Below, one piece after another: positions 32,437 to 43,510 of a stretch of 64,000 nucleotides of DNA; within the stretch, counting starts at the first letter, position 1, and each line of letters starts with the position of its first letter. The DNA is from Favolaschia claudopus. Its lineage: Eukaryota > Basidiomycota > Agaricomycetes > Agaricales > Mycenaceae. The position numbers and the translations under genes were made by a program. Location of the stretch: contig JAWWNJ010000066.1 in the NCBI GenBank assembly GCA_037176885.1, positions 124,001 to 188,000 of the forward strand, written 5' to 3'. The notes beneath the pieces are model-generated. The model ran no database searches. It was not told the DNA's origin and saw nothing but the letters and a program-made list of their open reading frames with translations.

Positions 32437-33471
32437 GTCTCCATCATCTTCCTGACGCTTTAGATCTTTTCACCTCCCCCATCTAGCTCGCTCGCTGTAT
32501 CATAATTTTCCATCGCATATCCATCGCAATCCCGGGTTCAACCCCCGTTGTTTTTTTACATACCGCATACTCACGTTACCCACTGCATGTACCACGACAT
32601 TCACGCCCCTGCATCAACTGCGTCTGCATCCAACTGCATCCTAGTTACTACCTACTCTTGGTCGATTTCAACACAATCCAAGTAGTTTTAATCATTTGGT
32701 CTCCTTGTAGCGGATTCTCTAGAACATGGTATCTTTCTGACGCTCTAGTCTGAATGCTCAAGCTTGCGAGCAAGATTTTCGTCGTTGCTGGCAGGTCCTG
32801 ACGAAGTGGGTATGAGGCAGCCATTTTGGAACTTCGTTCCGCCGCGGCCACAGTCCAAGCACTTCTGGGCTCTCCATCACCAGATTCTCAAGTTGAATCA
32901 ACGTTGACTACGCTGAGCTGCAACCTCAACCAGTGGGCAAACAACCTTTGTCAATGACTATGCTAGAGAGTCAATGGGGAAAGCAGGTTGTAACTGCAGT
33001 ACCTACTTGATCGACATCATCTAACTCGAACTTGAAAAGCACTGAGAATTCGATGACCTCTCTTGAGTCTTGTATCTCTCAAGCATTGGTTTGCGGCCGA
33101 TTTGCTTCTATTCCAATGTCACAGTATACTGGGTGTCGCAAAAATGTCGACGGCGTCAATTTATGCCACTCGGCAAGACTCTCAAATAACAGTGACTCGT
33201 AGATTCAATTCCATGGATAAAGTTGGCCAGCTTCAAGCGGCAACCTTTCAACTCGAGCGGCAAGTATCTGCGGACCACAAGATTGTTTCTTCTTGTAGGC
33301 AAGTTGTAGCTGCGGAACTATCGGCAAGTATCCCATTATGGTCATCTAGCGAGGCAGCTCCCAGCGAGGTATGCAATGAAAGTAGATTTACAGCGAGGTG
33401 CTTCACTACAATTGCAAGAAGGCACTTATATAAAGACGCTCTTCTTTGCAACAAGACATACAAACGCTTTG
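32437..33471. other. Gene-free spacer
   Basis: About 1 kb between two plus-strand genes, without a supported gene. At 32535-32545 lies GGTTCAACCCC, which fits a Pol III B-box consensus and is followed 7 nt later by seven T. No A box or cloverleaf can be built, so I do not call a tRNA. TATA-like TATATAAAG is at 33427-33435. Confidence 0.4.
33427..33435 (+). promoter_or_regulatory. TATA box of the RTA1-like gene
   Basis: TATATAAAG, 37 bp upstream of the ATG at 33472. It is a consensus TATA element. The short distance implies a very short 5' leader, or a transcription start just before this ATG. Confidence 0.55.
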
Positions 33472-34882
33472 ATGCAGTCTTTTCTTTGTTATGTTCTGTT
33501 CTCTGTCTTCTTCATCACTGCTGTTCTTGCCAATAGTTCCCTCGAAATCAGGGCTGATGAAAATGACCAAGCACCGATGTTCGTTCCGCTCTTACTCGCT
33601 ACTGCTAATTAACACAAGAGGTGCAGCGCCGGATTCGTGCCAAAGGTATGTATTTGTTTGAATTATCATTCACGTTGTTGTACTGACTCAAAAGTAGAAA
33701 CTACCGACGTACTTGGCTCTAGGACTTTATGGAATTTCGGCGGCCATTCATTGGATATGTAAATTTTGAACCCTCCTTTTTTTTTTCCCTGCCAGTTGAT
33801 CCTAGTTGACAGATTTCTTTATTGTTCCCCCACGGCCCCGTTATATGCTGAGTTTGCCCATAGGGATGTTAGGTTCGTTCTCGGCCATTGCGCTTTGGTG
33901 TCTCGGCTGATTCTTACAGCTTTGACGATTGGTTTTATCCTTCGCCTTCAATACATCGCGAAACCGTCTAATGTAGGCTCTTTCATTCAGATGGATCTGG
34001 TACGTCTCCTGGGCTACTCGGGAAACATCGACTGAGAGCTTTTTCAAATCAGTTTATTCTCCTCTCAGTTAGGAACAGTATATTCTCCATCGCAATTCGG
34101 ACTGACTGCCTGTTCACAGCCCTGTTTGTTCCTTGCTACCGACTATATGCTACTGTCTCGCCTCGCTGCTACCTTCGATGAGAAAGTGGCAAACGAATGC
34201 CTTCTAATTCGTCGCTCCCGTATCGTGAAGATCTTCGTATGGAGCGACGTCTCGACTTTCCTCTTGCAAGCTTCTGGGGGTGGTCTTAGTTCACAGACAG
34301 ACCGCAACATTGCCAACCTTGGAAACAAGGCGCGTATTAAACCTAACTCGACTGTCTTCATTCTAGAACTGCCCCTAGCTGACCATGGTTGGACTCGTTC
34401 TGCAAGCCGTTTCTTTCTTGTTATTCTCGGTGTCGCTAATCATTTTTGGCATGCGACTGTACGTTTTTTATGCGCAACAACTATTCGATCTGACACAGCT
34501 ACCTCTGAAGCAAGAGCCGTTTTCCGGAAGCTTGGAGCTCAGTCAATGCTCAACCGTTCAAGCTAATATCACGGCAACAAATTGACGATTGGCGCATTCT
34601 CTACTATCTTATGTGCGTAACGTGCATTGGGATTTCAATTCGGTCGATCTTTCGTATCGCAGAATTCGCGGGAGGGTGCCAAGTTTCTTTCCTCTGACTT
34701 AGTCTATTTTCTAACGCATCTGAAGATTCGACGGGTACATAGCCGTGCATGAAGGCTATTTTTACATCTTCGACGCACTCCCTCTTTGGATCTCAATGTC
34801 GTTATTTTGTCTTGTGTGGCCTGTTCGTGTACTGAATACCAAGCACACGAGCGAAGACCACGAATTTATTGTTCGACGATAG
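33472..34882 (+). CDS. RTA1-like seven-transmembrane protein
   Basis: The start MQSFLCYVLFSVFFITAVLA reads as a signal or first membrane segment. The spliced body reads FVPKKLPTYLALGLYGISAA, FFIVPPRPRYMLSLPIGMLA, LTIGFILRLQYIAKPSNVGS, PCLFLATDYMLLSRLAATFD and WSDVSTFLLQASGGGLSSQT. Then come MVGLVLQAVSFLLFSVSLII, FPEAWSSVNAQPFKLISRQQ, DDWRILYYLMCVTCIGISIR and IFRIAEFAGGFDGYIAVHEG, and last FYIFDALPLWISMSLFCLVW. These are the hallmarks of the fungal RTA1/RTM1 family (lipid-translocating exporter-like, linked to resistance to azole-type or membrane stress). Seven helices can be counted. The intron at 34330-34378 needs a GC donor after NLGNK. The ending is HTSEDHEFIVRR. The exact transport substrate cannot be given. 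Confidence 0.88.
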
Positions 34883-35994
34883 CTAGTACGCTAGCACGGC
34901 CCGTTTTTAAACCAATTAGAAGAATTACTGACTGCGAACATGTTGTTGCATTTTGAAAAATAGTCACTGCCGCCACAGTTCCAGCCAACGGTTAGGTCCC
35001 ATTCGACGCCGAACTTGGAGATGGAATGGTTTCGCTGGTCAAGTCTAAGGATCTGAATCACTTCAGAACACAACAGGGGAGAACACATTGTAGTGCCTTG
35101 AAGCATTGAGAAAGAGTCCTAGCGGACGGTGTCTGAGGCCGGAGGGACAGTCCGTGGACCGTCAGACTCAAAGTGTCTTACCAATGTGGCGCGCGGGTAT
35201 GGAAACGAAACGCGTCGATTCGTGTGTGAACCACCACGCCACCGCGCCTCTTGAAGCCCCAACCCCCATCAAATAAATGCTCGTATGTAGATTCCACACT
35301 GTCAATACAAGCTCACATGTCGCTCAGAGCCAGGGAGCAATTAATCCCTTGACATTTATTGACGCCGAACAGGTATCTCACAATTAGAGGCGCCGAGAGT
35401 GAGAGCCAATTTGCGACGCATAATTCGACAGAGCGCGAACAGCCTGAATGAAGCCCTGATGATTTGAAACCACGGTTCTTCCAAAAGGTATCCAGCTGCC
35501 GCCGTATCCCCACTGAAATATGCGCCTCAATGTGGTCGCGATGCCGAAATAGTTGTGCTTTTTGTGAAGGATGGAACACGCATAACAACAAGGTAGAAGA
35601 TCCGAGCCCCGAGATGGGTACATACACGACGGAGAGCAGCAAGTCGGCGAGGCAACCACGATAAATTGAGCAAGTGAACAAATGCCGAAAGGTCAGCAAG
35701 TTGCTGATCGTTGCCGTCAATGACAGCATCAGAAATAATTTATACATAGCAAAACCAAGGTCTGCATAGGCCGTAAGCCAAAGAAAGCGGTCGTAGATCG
35801 ATGACCTCGACTTGCAAAGTAGTGGGTCCAACAGCATCCGAGTTGAGTTGTTTTGATTTACTGCAACCTAATGTAACGTAAGTACATCCATATCTATCAA
35901 AATGGAGAGACTAACCTGATTCCGGAGCTCCCGGTTGGCAGTGGGCGAGTCGCTGCTCCAATAATACATACCTGTAGTTTCGCAATTGCGGTGA

Positions 35995-36034
35995 TTCTGG
36001 AAGTTGTATACAACTTCTGGAAGTTGTATACAAG
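35995..36034. repeat. 20-bp direct tandem repeat, two units
   Basis: TTCTGGAAGTTGTATACAAC is followed immediately by the same 20-mer with one final base changed. The units contain an inner palindromic part (GTTGTATACAAC), so the locus has both direct and inverted symmetry. Confidence 0.8.
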
Positions 36035-38773
36035 TTGAGAGCAGACTGCGCAGTAAAGTATGTTGGAATGGCATTCATCGAGCGAGAATAGCCTGAGACA
36101 GCAGACCCCGAGTGAGTCGGAGCGCGCTTGCATATGCGACGTCGGACTCGACGGCGGTATCACCGGCACGCATCATGTCGACGTCCGACAGCGTCAAAGT
36201 CGGACCATCGTCAGTCGACGCAAAGACAAAAGAGAAAATTATTTTAGCATGGAACTCGGGCCGTCCAAGCAGGGACACGACAGCAGCGCAGCACGAGTAG
36301 GCGCTGCAGCATACCCGCGTCGCGAATCACGAAAACGATGAAACGACTCCGAGTCGGAGACTTTCGGAGACCATCGAGGCCAAGCGGAAGCCCATGCACA
36401 TGAATTAACAGCTCGAGTCGCAAGGAACTCGGGGCACGCGAGCAAGCGACGCGAAACCTCGAGGAGTACACCGCGTACCGAGAAAAAAAAACCTAGTAAG
36501 AGCATACGTGAATTTCGGCCCGATGATCATGAAACGCGGGATTCATACTCTACTCGGAGAAAACCGGGATGACTCGGAGGCAGGCCAAAGCTCAGGGTCC
36601 TCATATCCAAGGAGCAGAGCCTAAATTGAGTTGTTGAGCCAGAGATGCGGACCGGGAGAGCGATAGCGGAGAGTTGGGTGGTGTTGACGGGATGTCTGTA
36701 ATGGATGGGTTGTTGAGCAAAACATGGTTTAGTCAAAGCGAAGCTGAGGGAAGCCGTACAGTATTACATGGTCTCTCCGAGTCAGGGGCAGGGTCAGAGA
36801 GTGAGCCAACCTGTGTGAGCTACGGAACCCTATCTGACAGGAATATCCTGAGTGACACGAAGGTTGAGAGGAAATTGATCTACTCTGCAAGGACGCAGAG
36901 GAAAGCCGTGCATTAAGGAGGATATCCGAGCCAAAAATGACGCGGACGAGGGCCTGAGTTGAACGCTCCATGAGGTTGCGAGGTACAGCGACACAATTCC
37001 ACGAGATAGAAAATCGCGAGAAAACAAAGCGAGTTGGAGTGAGCCGTTTGAAACTGAATGGCACAGGCAAGTATGCAGGCCAGCCACGACGAAGAACCAC
37101 GCCCGATGTTGCAGGTATCAGTGAAGACTCCACGAGATTGAAACTCGCACACGGCGGGAAGCGGTAGTGAACGCTGAATAGGGGCTGGAGCACTGTCGGA
37201 GGCACGAATCTCCTTAAAGCGTTTCAAGCCCTGGACGAAGTTAAAATCGTGATATTTCGCGTCTCCTGATACTGGTACAGTGGTAGTTGCGGACTCACTG
37301 GGCGAGCGTGATAGGCTTAGGGATGTGCTTGGCTTGAAAACGAGACACGCGATGTTCGCCTATGTAAGTTCAAGATGTCGAAAAGTTCAAGATACAGCCC
37401 GTTGTCGAATATCACAGACAGACAGAGCAGCTGAGAACGGCTTGGACGAAGCAAGAGAGCTTGGCTTTCGAGTTTCTGTGGTGCGGTCGGCTTCAATCCG
37501 AGTGGCCTCGAGTGGCGCACAAGATCTTGAATGTGACTCGAAGGAAACTTCTGCAGGGTAACAGCGTTGGCAACGAAGGAGCAGCTGTCGGGGATAGTGG
37601 AGCTGCGAATCCGTTGGTTGGAGCAAGGGCGGGGAAGTTCGAGCAACGTTACATCGCGACACTGAGCGGGGTTATGCGGGGTAAATACCTGCACGGACCA
37701 GCAGCACGGTAAAAGAGATTTTCAAGGATGACACTGACCAATTGACGAGAATGAAACTTTCCAAGGTGACTGGGAGCAAGAACCTGCAGGAACGACGTCG
37801 TCATTGGTTGCTCGGCGAACAGCTGAGCGAGTCAACATCCATATCCATTGCTTGAAATGGAATCCCCGCTATCGCTGCGCTTCGAATGAATCTGATAGCT
37901 AGAGGCTTTTTTCAAAAACTGTGGAGCCTGTCGCTTTGTCGAGTTTCTTGCGAACGGGCTTCGTCGGAGACTTCGAGTCCGTGTTCAAAGCATTGCGTCC
38001 AAAGTAGATTCGCTCGAAGAGGTGGGACGCAAGACGCGTGCTTACGACAAGACGCGAGCAGATCTCGAGATAGACGCGGGTGGATAAGTATCCCAAAGCA
38101 GAACAAAATGGGCGGGAGAGCATGAAATGGAGAGATGACGAGATGTTTGGCTCGGGTTCGCGTGCATGTGTTTATTCACCGGACTGTCAGCGCATCACGG
38201 CCATTCGCGGATAATTTGACGGAGTCGTCGAAAATGCGGTCAGCACGAGGCGGGCGTGCTTTCGACGTCGTTCAGGGGTGAATTTACCGCGTCGTCAAGG
38301 TGCAGCGAGCCATGGATTTTTTGGAGCACTGGCAGGTAGCGGCGAAACTTGAGGAATACAAGAAGACAATAACAAGGAGAGCCAGATTGGGAAACACCGG
38401 GACCGACAACAAGCTCCACTGTAACTCGGTTGCCAAGCAGAACGTGTTGACAACGTTGCGCAGTGAGAAATTACGTAATGTCTGAATCCATTCCGAGAAA
38501 ACAGCAGCAGTCGCCAAAAAAAAAGAGCCCCTCCCGGCCGAGAGTTTAGTCTAAAAAGAAACCCTCCGTCTTCGCTACAGGGGAGATGGGCAGAATAAGA
38601 CTAAAAGCGCGCGTTGCCGCCTGAAAACAACGGACACAGGCGCGTGAGAATGTTTTCAGAGTGCCGATTATGCGGGTTTCCAAATTGGGAACAGATACGA
38701 CGGGCTGTCAAGTGATTACGGCGTCGGGCGATTACGGCATCACTTGAAACTGACGGCGCCTGACACGACCGCA

Positions 38774-38779
38774 TATAAA
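38774..38779 (+). promoter_or_regulatory. TATA box of the 38827 gene
   Basis: TATAAA, with the A of an ATG at 38779 as its last base. Because the TATA box should precede the transcription start by about 30 bp, this ATG is probably not in the mRNA. The next in-frame ATG (38827) is the better start. Confidence 0.6.
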
Positions 38780-38826
38780 TGAGGCCGCAATTTTTTAGAG
38801 TCGTGCCACACCCACAACCTCAACAC

Positions 38827-39787
38827 ATGCAGTCCTCATACCTCTCTGCTTATCCATCCTTCATCCTCTCAGGACTATTGTCCCCCTCGTCGTCCTCACC
38901 ATCATCGTCGCTGCACTCGGCCGACTCCTACGACGCCCCCCGCCGCGGTTCGCTTCCCACAGATTCCGCGCCCTCAGTTTACTCGTCTATTGGCGACGAC
39001 GCTTCTCTCTACTACTTTACTCTCCAGCCCAAGCGCGACAAGGACCAGTACCGGTCTTTCTTGTCCTTGGATCTCGCAGAGTCCCAGCCATCCAAGCGGA
39101 GGAGGCAGCACGAGTGAGTTGCCTTGTCTTTTCGTGCTTAATTTTTGTCTGACATTCAATAGTGAAGTCCCTGATTCGCCATGCTTGCTTCCCCCGCCTT
39201 CCCCCATGACCCCTCGAAGCCCCAGCTCTCCCCGCGCCTTGCCCTCCCCGAAGCCTGCCCCCGAGTCTTCCCTTCCCAACGTGCCCCGTCTCAAAGAGGT
39301 AGCTGCCATTGCTCGCAAGCCCTCCTCCGCCTCGGCAGCAACCCGCGCATCCGCCACCACCTCCACCGTCTCGACTCGCTATCGTCGCACCCGCCGCAGC
39401 AAGGCCCTTGCCTGCCTCGAGGGTCGCAGACCACCTCCACCTCCCAATGGAAACTTCATGAGCCTGAGCGAGGACGAGGATGAGGAGGACGAAGAGGAAG
39501 ACGTCGACAATCTGTCCCTCGACGATGCAGAAGCCGACCTCCGCAGCCTCGACCTCTCTCTCACCGACGACCAGCTCATCCTCCTCATTGCGCGCCTCGA
39601 TAAAGACTCAGAGCTGCCTCCCGCCTCCCCCGTACAGACCCGCCCCCGCCCGCGTTCGTCCAAGTCCTCCTCTTCCCCGCGTAGCCGCACAGCCGCTACG
39701 CGTGGACTGCAGTCCTTCATGGACTTCCACAACGACGAGGACAGTTCGCGCTGGAGCTGGCGCAGCTTCATCGAGGTCGCGACGTAG
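38827..39787 (+). CDS. Ser-rich, acidic hypothetical protein
   Basis: Two exons joined across a short intron after RRRQHE give VPDSPCLLPPPSPMTPRSP. The start MQSSYLSAYPSFILSG is preferred over an upstream ATG inside the TATA element. The N-terminal half has a Ser/Pro/Asp-rich region with YYFTLQPKRDKDQYRSFLSL. The middle is a strongly acidic run (SEDEDEEDEEEDVDNLSLDD) followed by LRSLDLSLTDDQLILLIARL. The C-terminus RGLQSFMDFHNDEDSSRWSW and RSFIEVAT looks like a conserved tail seen in basidiomycete hypothetical proteins (memory only). There is no enzymatic domain, signal or membrane helix. The gene shares a TATA promoter, single intron and disordered composition with the gene at 21170, but the sequences do not align. 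Function unknown. Confidence 0.7.
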
Positions 39788-41867
39788 TGTGCTCAATGGG
39801 CTGCTTTCGACTGTTTTCCTTCCTTAGCGCACCTATGTATCCGCGCTTGCTGTTCTCCGCCTTGTTGACGAGCCTAATACTGCACGCACACTGTGATAAA
39901 AGAACGCCCAGCCGTTCACTGTACCAACAACGCGCCACGTCCGCCACGCCTACTTTATCTAATTCACCGCCAATCAGTATATTGCCACCTACACTCATTC
40001 TAGTCCCATTTGTTGTCCTGCCTGCCTGCTACACGCTCGACGCGTCCTTCCCTCCTTCTTTCCTCGCGACGACCCCTGCTACGTTCACCCTGCGACGCCC
40101 TTGTTTCCTTTTCCGCACGACTTCTTTCAATTCTTCTGTTTTTGGATGTTATTTCCATTAACGCTGTCACATTATGGGACTTTTGCTTCTTCACTTTGCA
40201 CTTTTAGATTCTTTTCCCTCACTTCATACCAACGACCCTTGTGTACACTATCTTTCTCCCGCGCTTTCCACTGCCTGCTCTCGTCTCGCTGTTGTACCAT
40301 AGCCTCACCATCCAACCATCCAAATCATATCATATCATATCCTACCCTCTCATCATATCATATCAACTCATCTCATATCATCCACATTGCCTCGCGCCTC
40401 GCCTCGTCTCGACGCACCTCGCTGTACATGTTCAATTCATACAATGCCCACACAATGCAATCATCCCCATCCTATCTTGCTGTACATTCCCAATCGCATC
40501 TCTCGTACATACAGAACCCATACATAGTCTCCCCCCTTACTTTTTTTACATAGTTGAACACCCAAAAGTTACAGTTATCGTATGTTGCCAGAGTACAGTT
40601 ACAGTAATAATAGTTGAACCACACAATAAAAAATTGTTGTTGCGATGAATTAGTGCGTGGCGTGGGCGTGTCGATGTTTTCGGGCAGGCCGGTTGACTGA
40701 CTGACACTGACAGGGAACAGATTCTTTCCTTTCGTTAGTTCGGTGCGCGGGATGCACGATGAAGAACCCGATCTGATTTATTGCAGCATTCTGTGCGTGT
40801 CTTGTCGTGTGCTTCTTTGCTTTGTTGCGGAAACAAGACGGCGCCGGGAGGGAAAATCAGAACTGTCAATTCTTGAGAAGGTGCAACAGTTCGAGAAGTC
40901 CCTTGTTCAACATTTGGGAAGGAATGGGAAGGGTGTGCATGTAGCGAAGGAGGGTGGTTGATTGCCCGAGTCAATCATCGCGGAGGGATTTACGGGGGAC
41001 AGGGATCGATGGGCGTTGCGTTGCATTGACTACAAATAGCAGTATGTTAGTGAGGTGCGGATGTTGTGCTCAGAAAATCAGTTAGCGCTGGCAAGGTGGC
41101 TGCTGGTGAGAGTCTGTGAGAGTGTTGAGTGAACACTGCACTAGACAACGCGACGATTAAACTCAATGGTTGGGTGGCTGCAGGTCCACTGTTCGTCTCC
41201 TCATGAGCAACTTGGCAAATTCAGACCACACCAGACAGGAACCGCACCACATCCGACAGAATATTGGCATAAATTTAAGCCGCCGTTGTTACCGCGCCAC
41301 CGCCAGTGCCCCTTGCTACCTGTCGAATTCCTTACGCCCCCATCGAGGAGGAGGAGAGGGGAGGAGAGGCGAACTGTCGACGTGGTGCCTCCGGGCCCGA
41401 ATCGTGCCTGGCTTAGAACTATGAATGGCTCGTCAAGCATGGATCCGCATTGCAACCGCGTCTGTCCGTCCGATGTCCCGCGCCGAGTTTGAACAGGCTG
41501 AACCTTCCGGCGTTCGAGGTGCCCGGAGTGTGAACTTTGAGGGCGTCCACGATGCCCACTGGCACTTGAGTCGCGTTCCGCAGTGTCCGACAAGTGTCCG
41601 ACGATCGTAAAGTAGATGAGAGAGAGCCTTGTGAAAAGGACGAACAACTGGAATTATCCGCAGCGTATTGAATCGATAAGTCCTTGCCCGCATCATGGGA
41701 CAAAAATTTTCAAGGGCGAATGAAAATAACGACACACTACGACAGTCAGAAAAGCGGGGGTGAGAGGGAAAGCGAGAAGGAAATGTGTCACATGACCGCG
41801 ACATTCTCTTGCTTCAGTTGCAATTGCCTTCAAGCGTCGAACCACGACAATGAACATAAATATATGA
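39788..41867. other. Gene-poor region of about 2 kb
   Basis: Starts as the 3' UTR of the previous gene (pyrimidine-rich, to about 40300). CATAT-type simple repeats occupy about 40328-40385. Beyond 40.7 kb I see only open frames with no recognisable product (for example 41201-41647 minus). No gene is supported. Confidence 0.4.
40328..40385. repeat. CATAT simple-sequence tract
   Basis: Imperfect runs of ATCATAT/CATATC over about 55 bp within pyrimidine-rich 3' sequence. It is a low-complexity tract, not a mobile element. Confidence 0.6.
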
Positions 41868-43471
41868 TTAAGTTTGCTTTTCACTCTGAGGAGCACGATT
41901 TGCTACCGCAATCCTCAACCAATTCCAGAATTGCGGTCCATACACGTAGTAAATCGCTCCGAATGCTGCCCCACCAAGATGAGCAAAATGATCGAAAAAT
42001 CTGTGTCGAGTGTGAACATCACTGTATCAGTTGGTAGGAGTAAACTCACCGCCATCCACGCCAGATGCCGAAGATATCCAATAACAAGAGACTCCCAACG
42101 CCCCATTGAACGGGGACAGAGTAATTGGGAGGGTAAAAGAGGGCAATTTCCGCGCTTGGGAAGCCTAGCGCTGTTAGTGTCATTATAGCATACAGCACAC
42201 CGGTCGCTCCGGCTCGCGGTATCAGAGGGTTCAGGGGAGTAGAAGATGGGAAGGGCCAACGGAAAAACGAGCGCAGACGAGATGTCGGTGCAGGGTCACG
42301 GAGGGCGGAAGCCCATGTATCCGGTTTTGCTACAGGCTGATTGGAGGGTAAGGAGAGGCGCGCTATGATGCGGGGATATAAGAGTTTGAGGCGTATTATA
42401 TGCGACGTCAGAGCAGCAAAGAGTCCGGCTGATCCAGAAAATGCATTGGTGTAAGTTGAATGACAGAAAGAGACATAGCGTACCGGAGACAAAAAATGCG
42501 AGGAAATGGAGTCGGGATGTGGATTCTAGTTGGCCTTCCGGCATCCGTTCCTGCCGTTGTAGGAGGTGGAAGGAGGCAGATGAACCTGGACGGAAGGTAT
42601 AGAGTATGCAGCAACTATATATCAAAGAGCCTACCGAATCCGTCAAGGAAAAATACGTTCATTCCCAATACAATGGCCAGCCTGGAACTATGCAAAAGCA
42701 TTGAAATCATGAAAACGTTACTGTGTTAAAATGCATACCCAAACATGCTTGTGAGCATAGTTATCGACCGTCCGGACAGCGGGTCATGCACGTAATTTCG
42801 TCGCATGAACGGGTGGAGGCGCTTCGATTTCCAGGCCAGCCAAATCCCGATGTTGAGAAGGCAAATTTTCCAACATAACCGTTTTCCTTCGGTTACGTTC
42901 AAGTATGTTTGAGCCACGTTCGCCCATACCCTCATAATGATATTTCTTGCCGGTATTGGAAGAGCCTCGGTGAAGACGCCGACATTCTTGAGACCCTCTC
43001 GCAATTCCTGGCAGTCATTCGCATCATTAACGCGTGTATGCGACGCGAAAGAAACACCCACTTGCGCCAGGGCAAAATTTGACGCATTCCTCATATCAGC
43101 AGAGGTGATTGTGTGCGGCCACGTCCGAGGGGCGCGTCCATGCGTGAGCTTTTCTACCCACTCATCGGTCTCGATGTTGGTCCATGCGGCGGCGTAGACA
43201 AAGATAGCGCAGGTTCCTAGTACTGCAAACTGGATTTCATTTGTCCGTGGCCAGAAATTTGGTGGGAGAGCTCTATGCTCACGATAGCTGGATTGCGAAC
43301 AGATGGACGTCCAATTTTTTGGGCGAGGCTTGGCTGTGAATTCAAGCCCAAAGATGATGTGTTCAAGGTTGCAGTCGACCGACGCGGTGCGCAATAGGTG
43401 AAGGTGCGCCGGGGAAGGTGAATACGCGGAAATGTGTGCCTAGAACATTGGCGAAAGGACGAAAGCAGCAT
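41868..43471 (-). CDS. Rhomboid-like protein, predicted inactive
   Basis: Diverged paralogue of the rhomboid protease at 15797-17460. Starts MLLSSFRQCSRHTFPRIHLP and RRTFTYCAPRRST, a basic, Ser-rich mitochondrial-type presequence. Splicing gives FAVLGTCAIFVYAAAWTNIE, NYVHDPLSGRSITMLTSMFG, SRLAIVLGMNVFFLDGFG, QLESTSRLHFLAFFVSAGLF and AALTSHIIRLKLLY. Then comes LNPLIPRAGATGVLYAIMTL, where the catalytic GxSG of the paralogue (GASG) is GATG, followed by LLLDIFGIWRGWR and FFDHFAHLGGAAFGAIYYVY. The His of FDHFAH is kept, the catalytic Ser is Thr, and the HxxxN motif of helix 2 reads VLGMN, so that His is lost too. The frame is open throughout. It was probably kept for a non-proteolytic role, such as binding membrane proteins. 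It is divergent from the methyltransferase gene, with only 39 bp between start codons. Confidence 0.8.
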
Positions 43472-43510
43472 TTCATCGGCACGGCCAACACGCGTCAATA
43501 CAACTTGATC

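Larger units (their letters stand above)
34883..38826. other. Gene-poor region of almost 4 kb
   Basis: No gene is supported. Many overlapping open frames exist on both strands (for example 35313-35837 minus with several hydrophobic stretches, and 36729-37205 minus), but none shows a domain, linked exons or family-like motifs. A 2 x 20 bp tandem repeat lies at 35995-36034. Much of 36.1-38.3 kb is purine-rich on the plus strand, with recurring CGAG/CTCGG words. It may be decayed mobile-element or duplicated sequence; no terminal repeats, integrase or reverse transcriptase motifs were seen. TATAAA at 38774 belongs to the next gene. Confidence 0.4.

Noticed and set aside
32527..32552. tRNA-like T arm (CGGGTTCAACCCCCG)
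   Set aside because: No acceptor, D or anticodon arm can be folded upstream; not a tRNA gene.
35313..35837. 174-codon minus-strand frame with hydrophobic stretches
   Set aside because: Looks membrane-like in places, but no conserved topology, family motif or linked exons were found.
36239..37694. Overlapping open frames as possible transposon genes
   Set aside because: No reverse transcriptase, integrase, transposase or terminal-repeat signature was found on either strand.
40328..40385. CATAT repeats as a possible CRISPR or satellite
   Set aside because: No fixed unit or spacers; simple low-complexity sequence in a 3' region.
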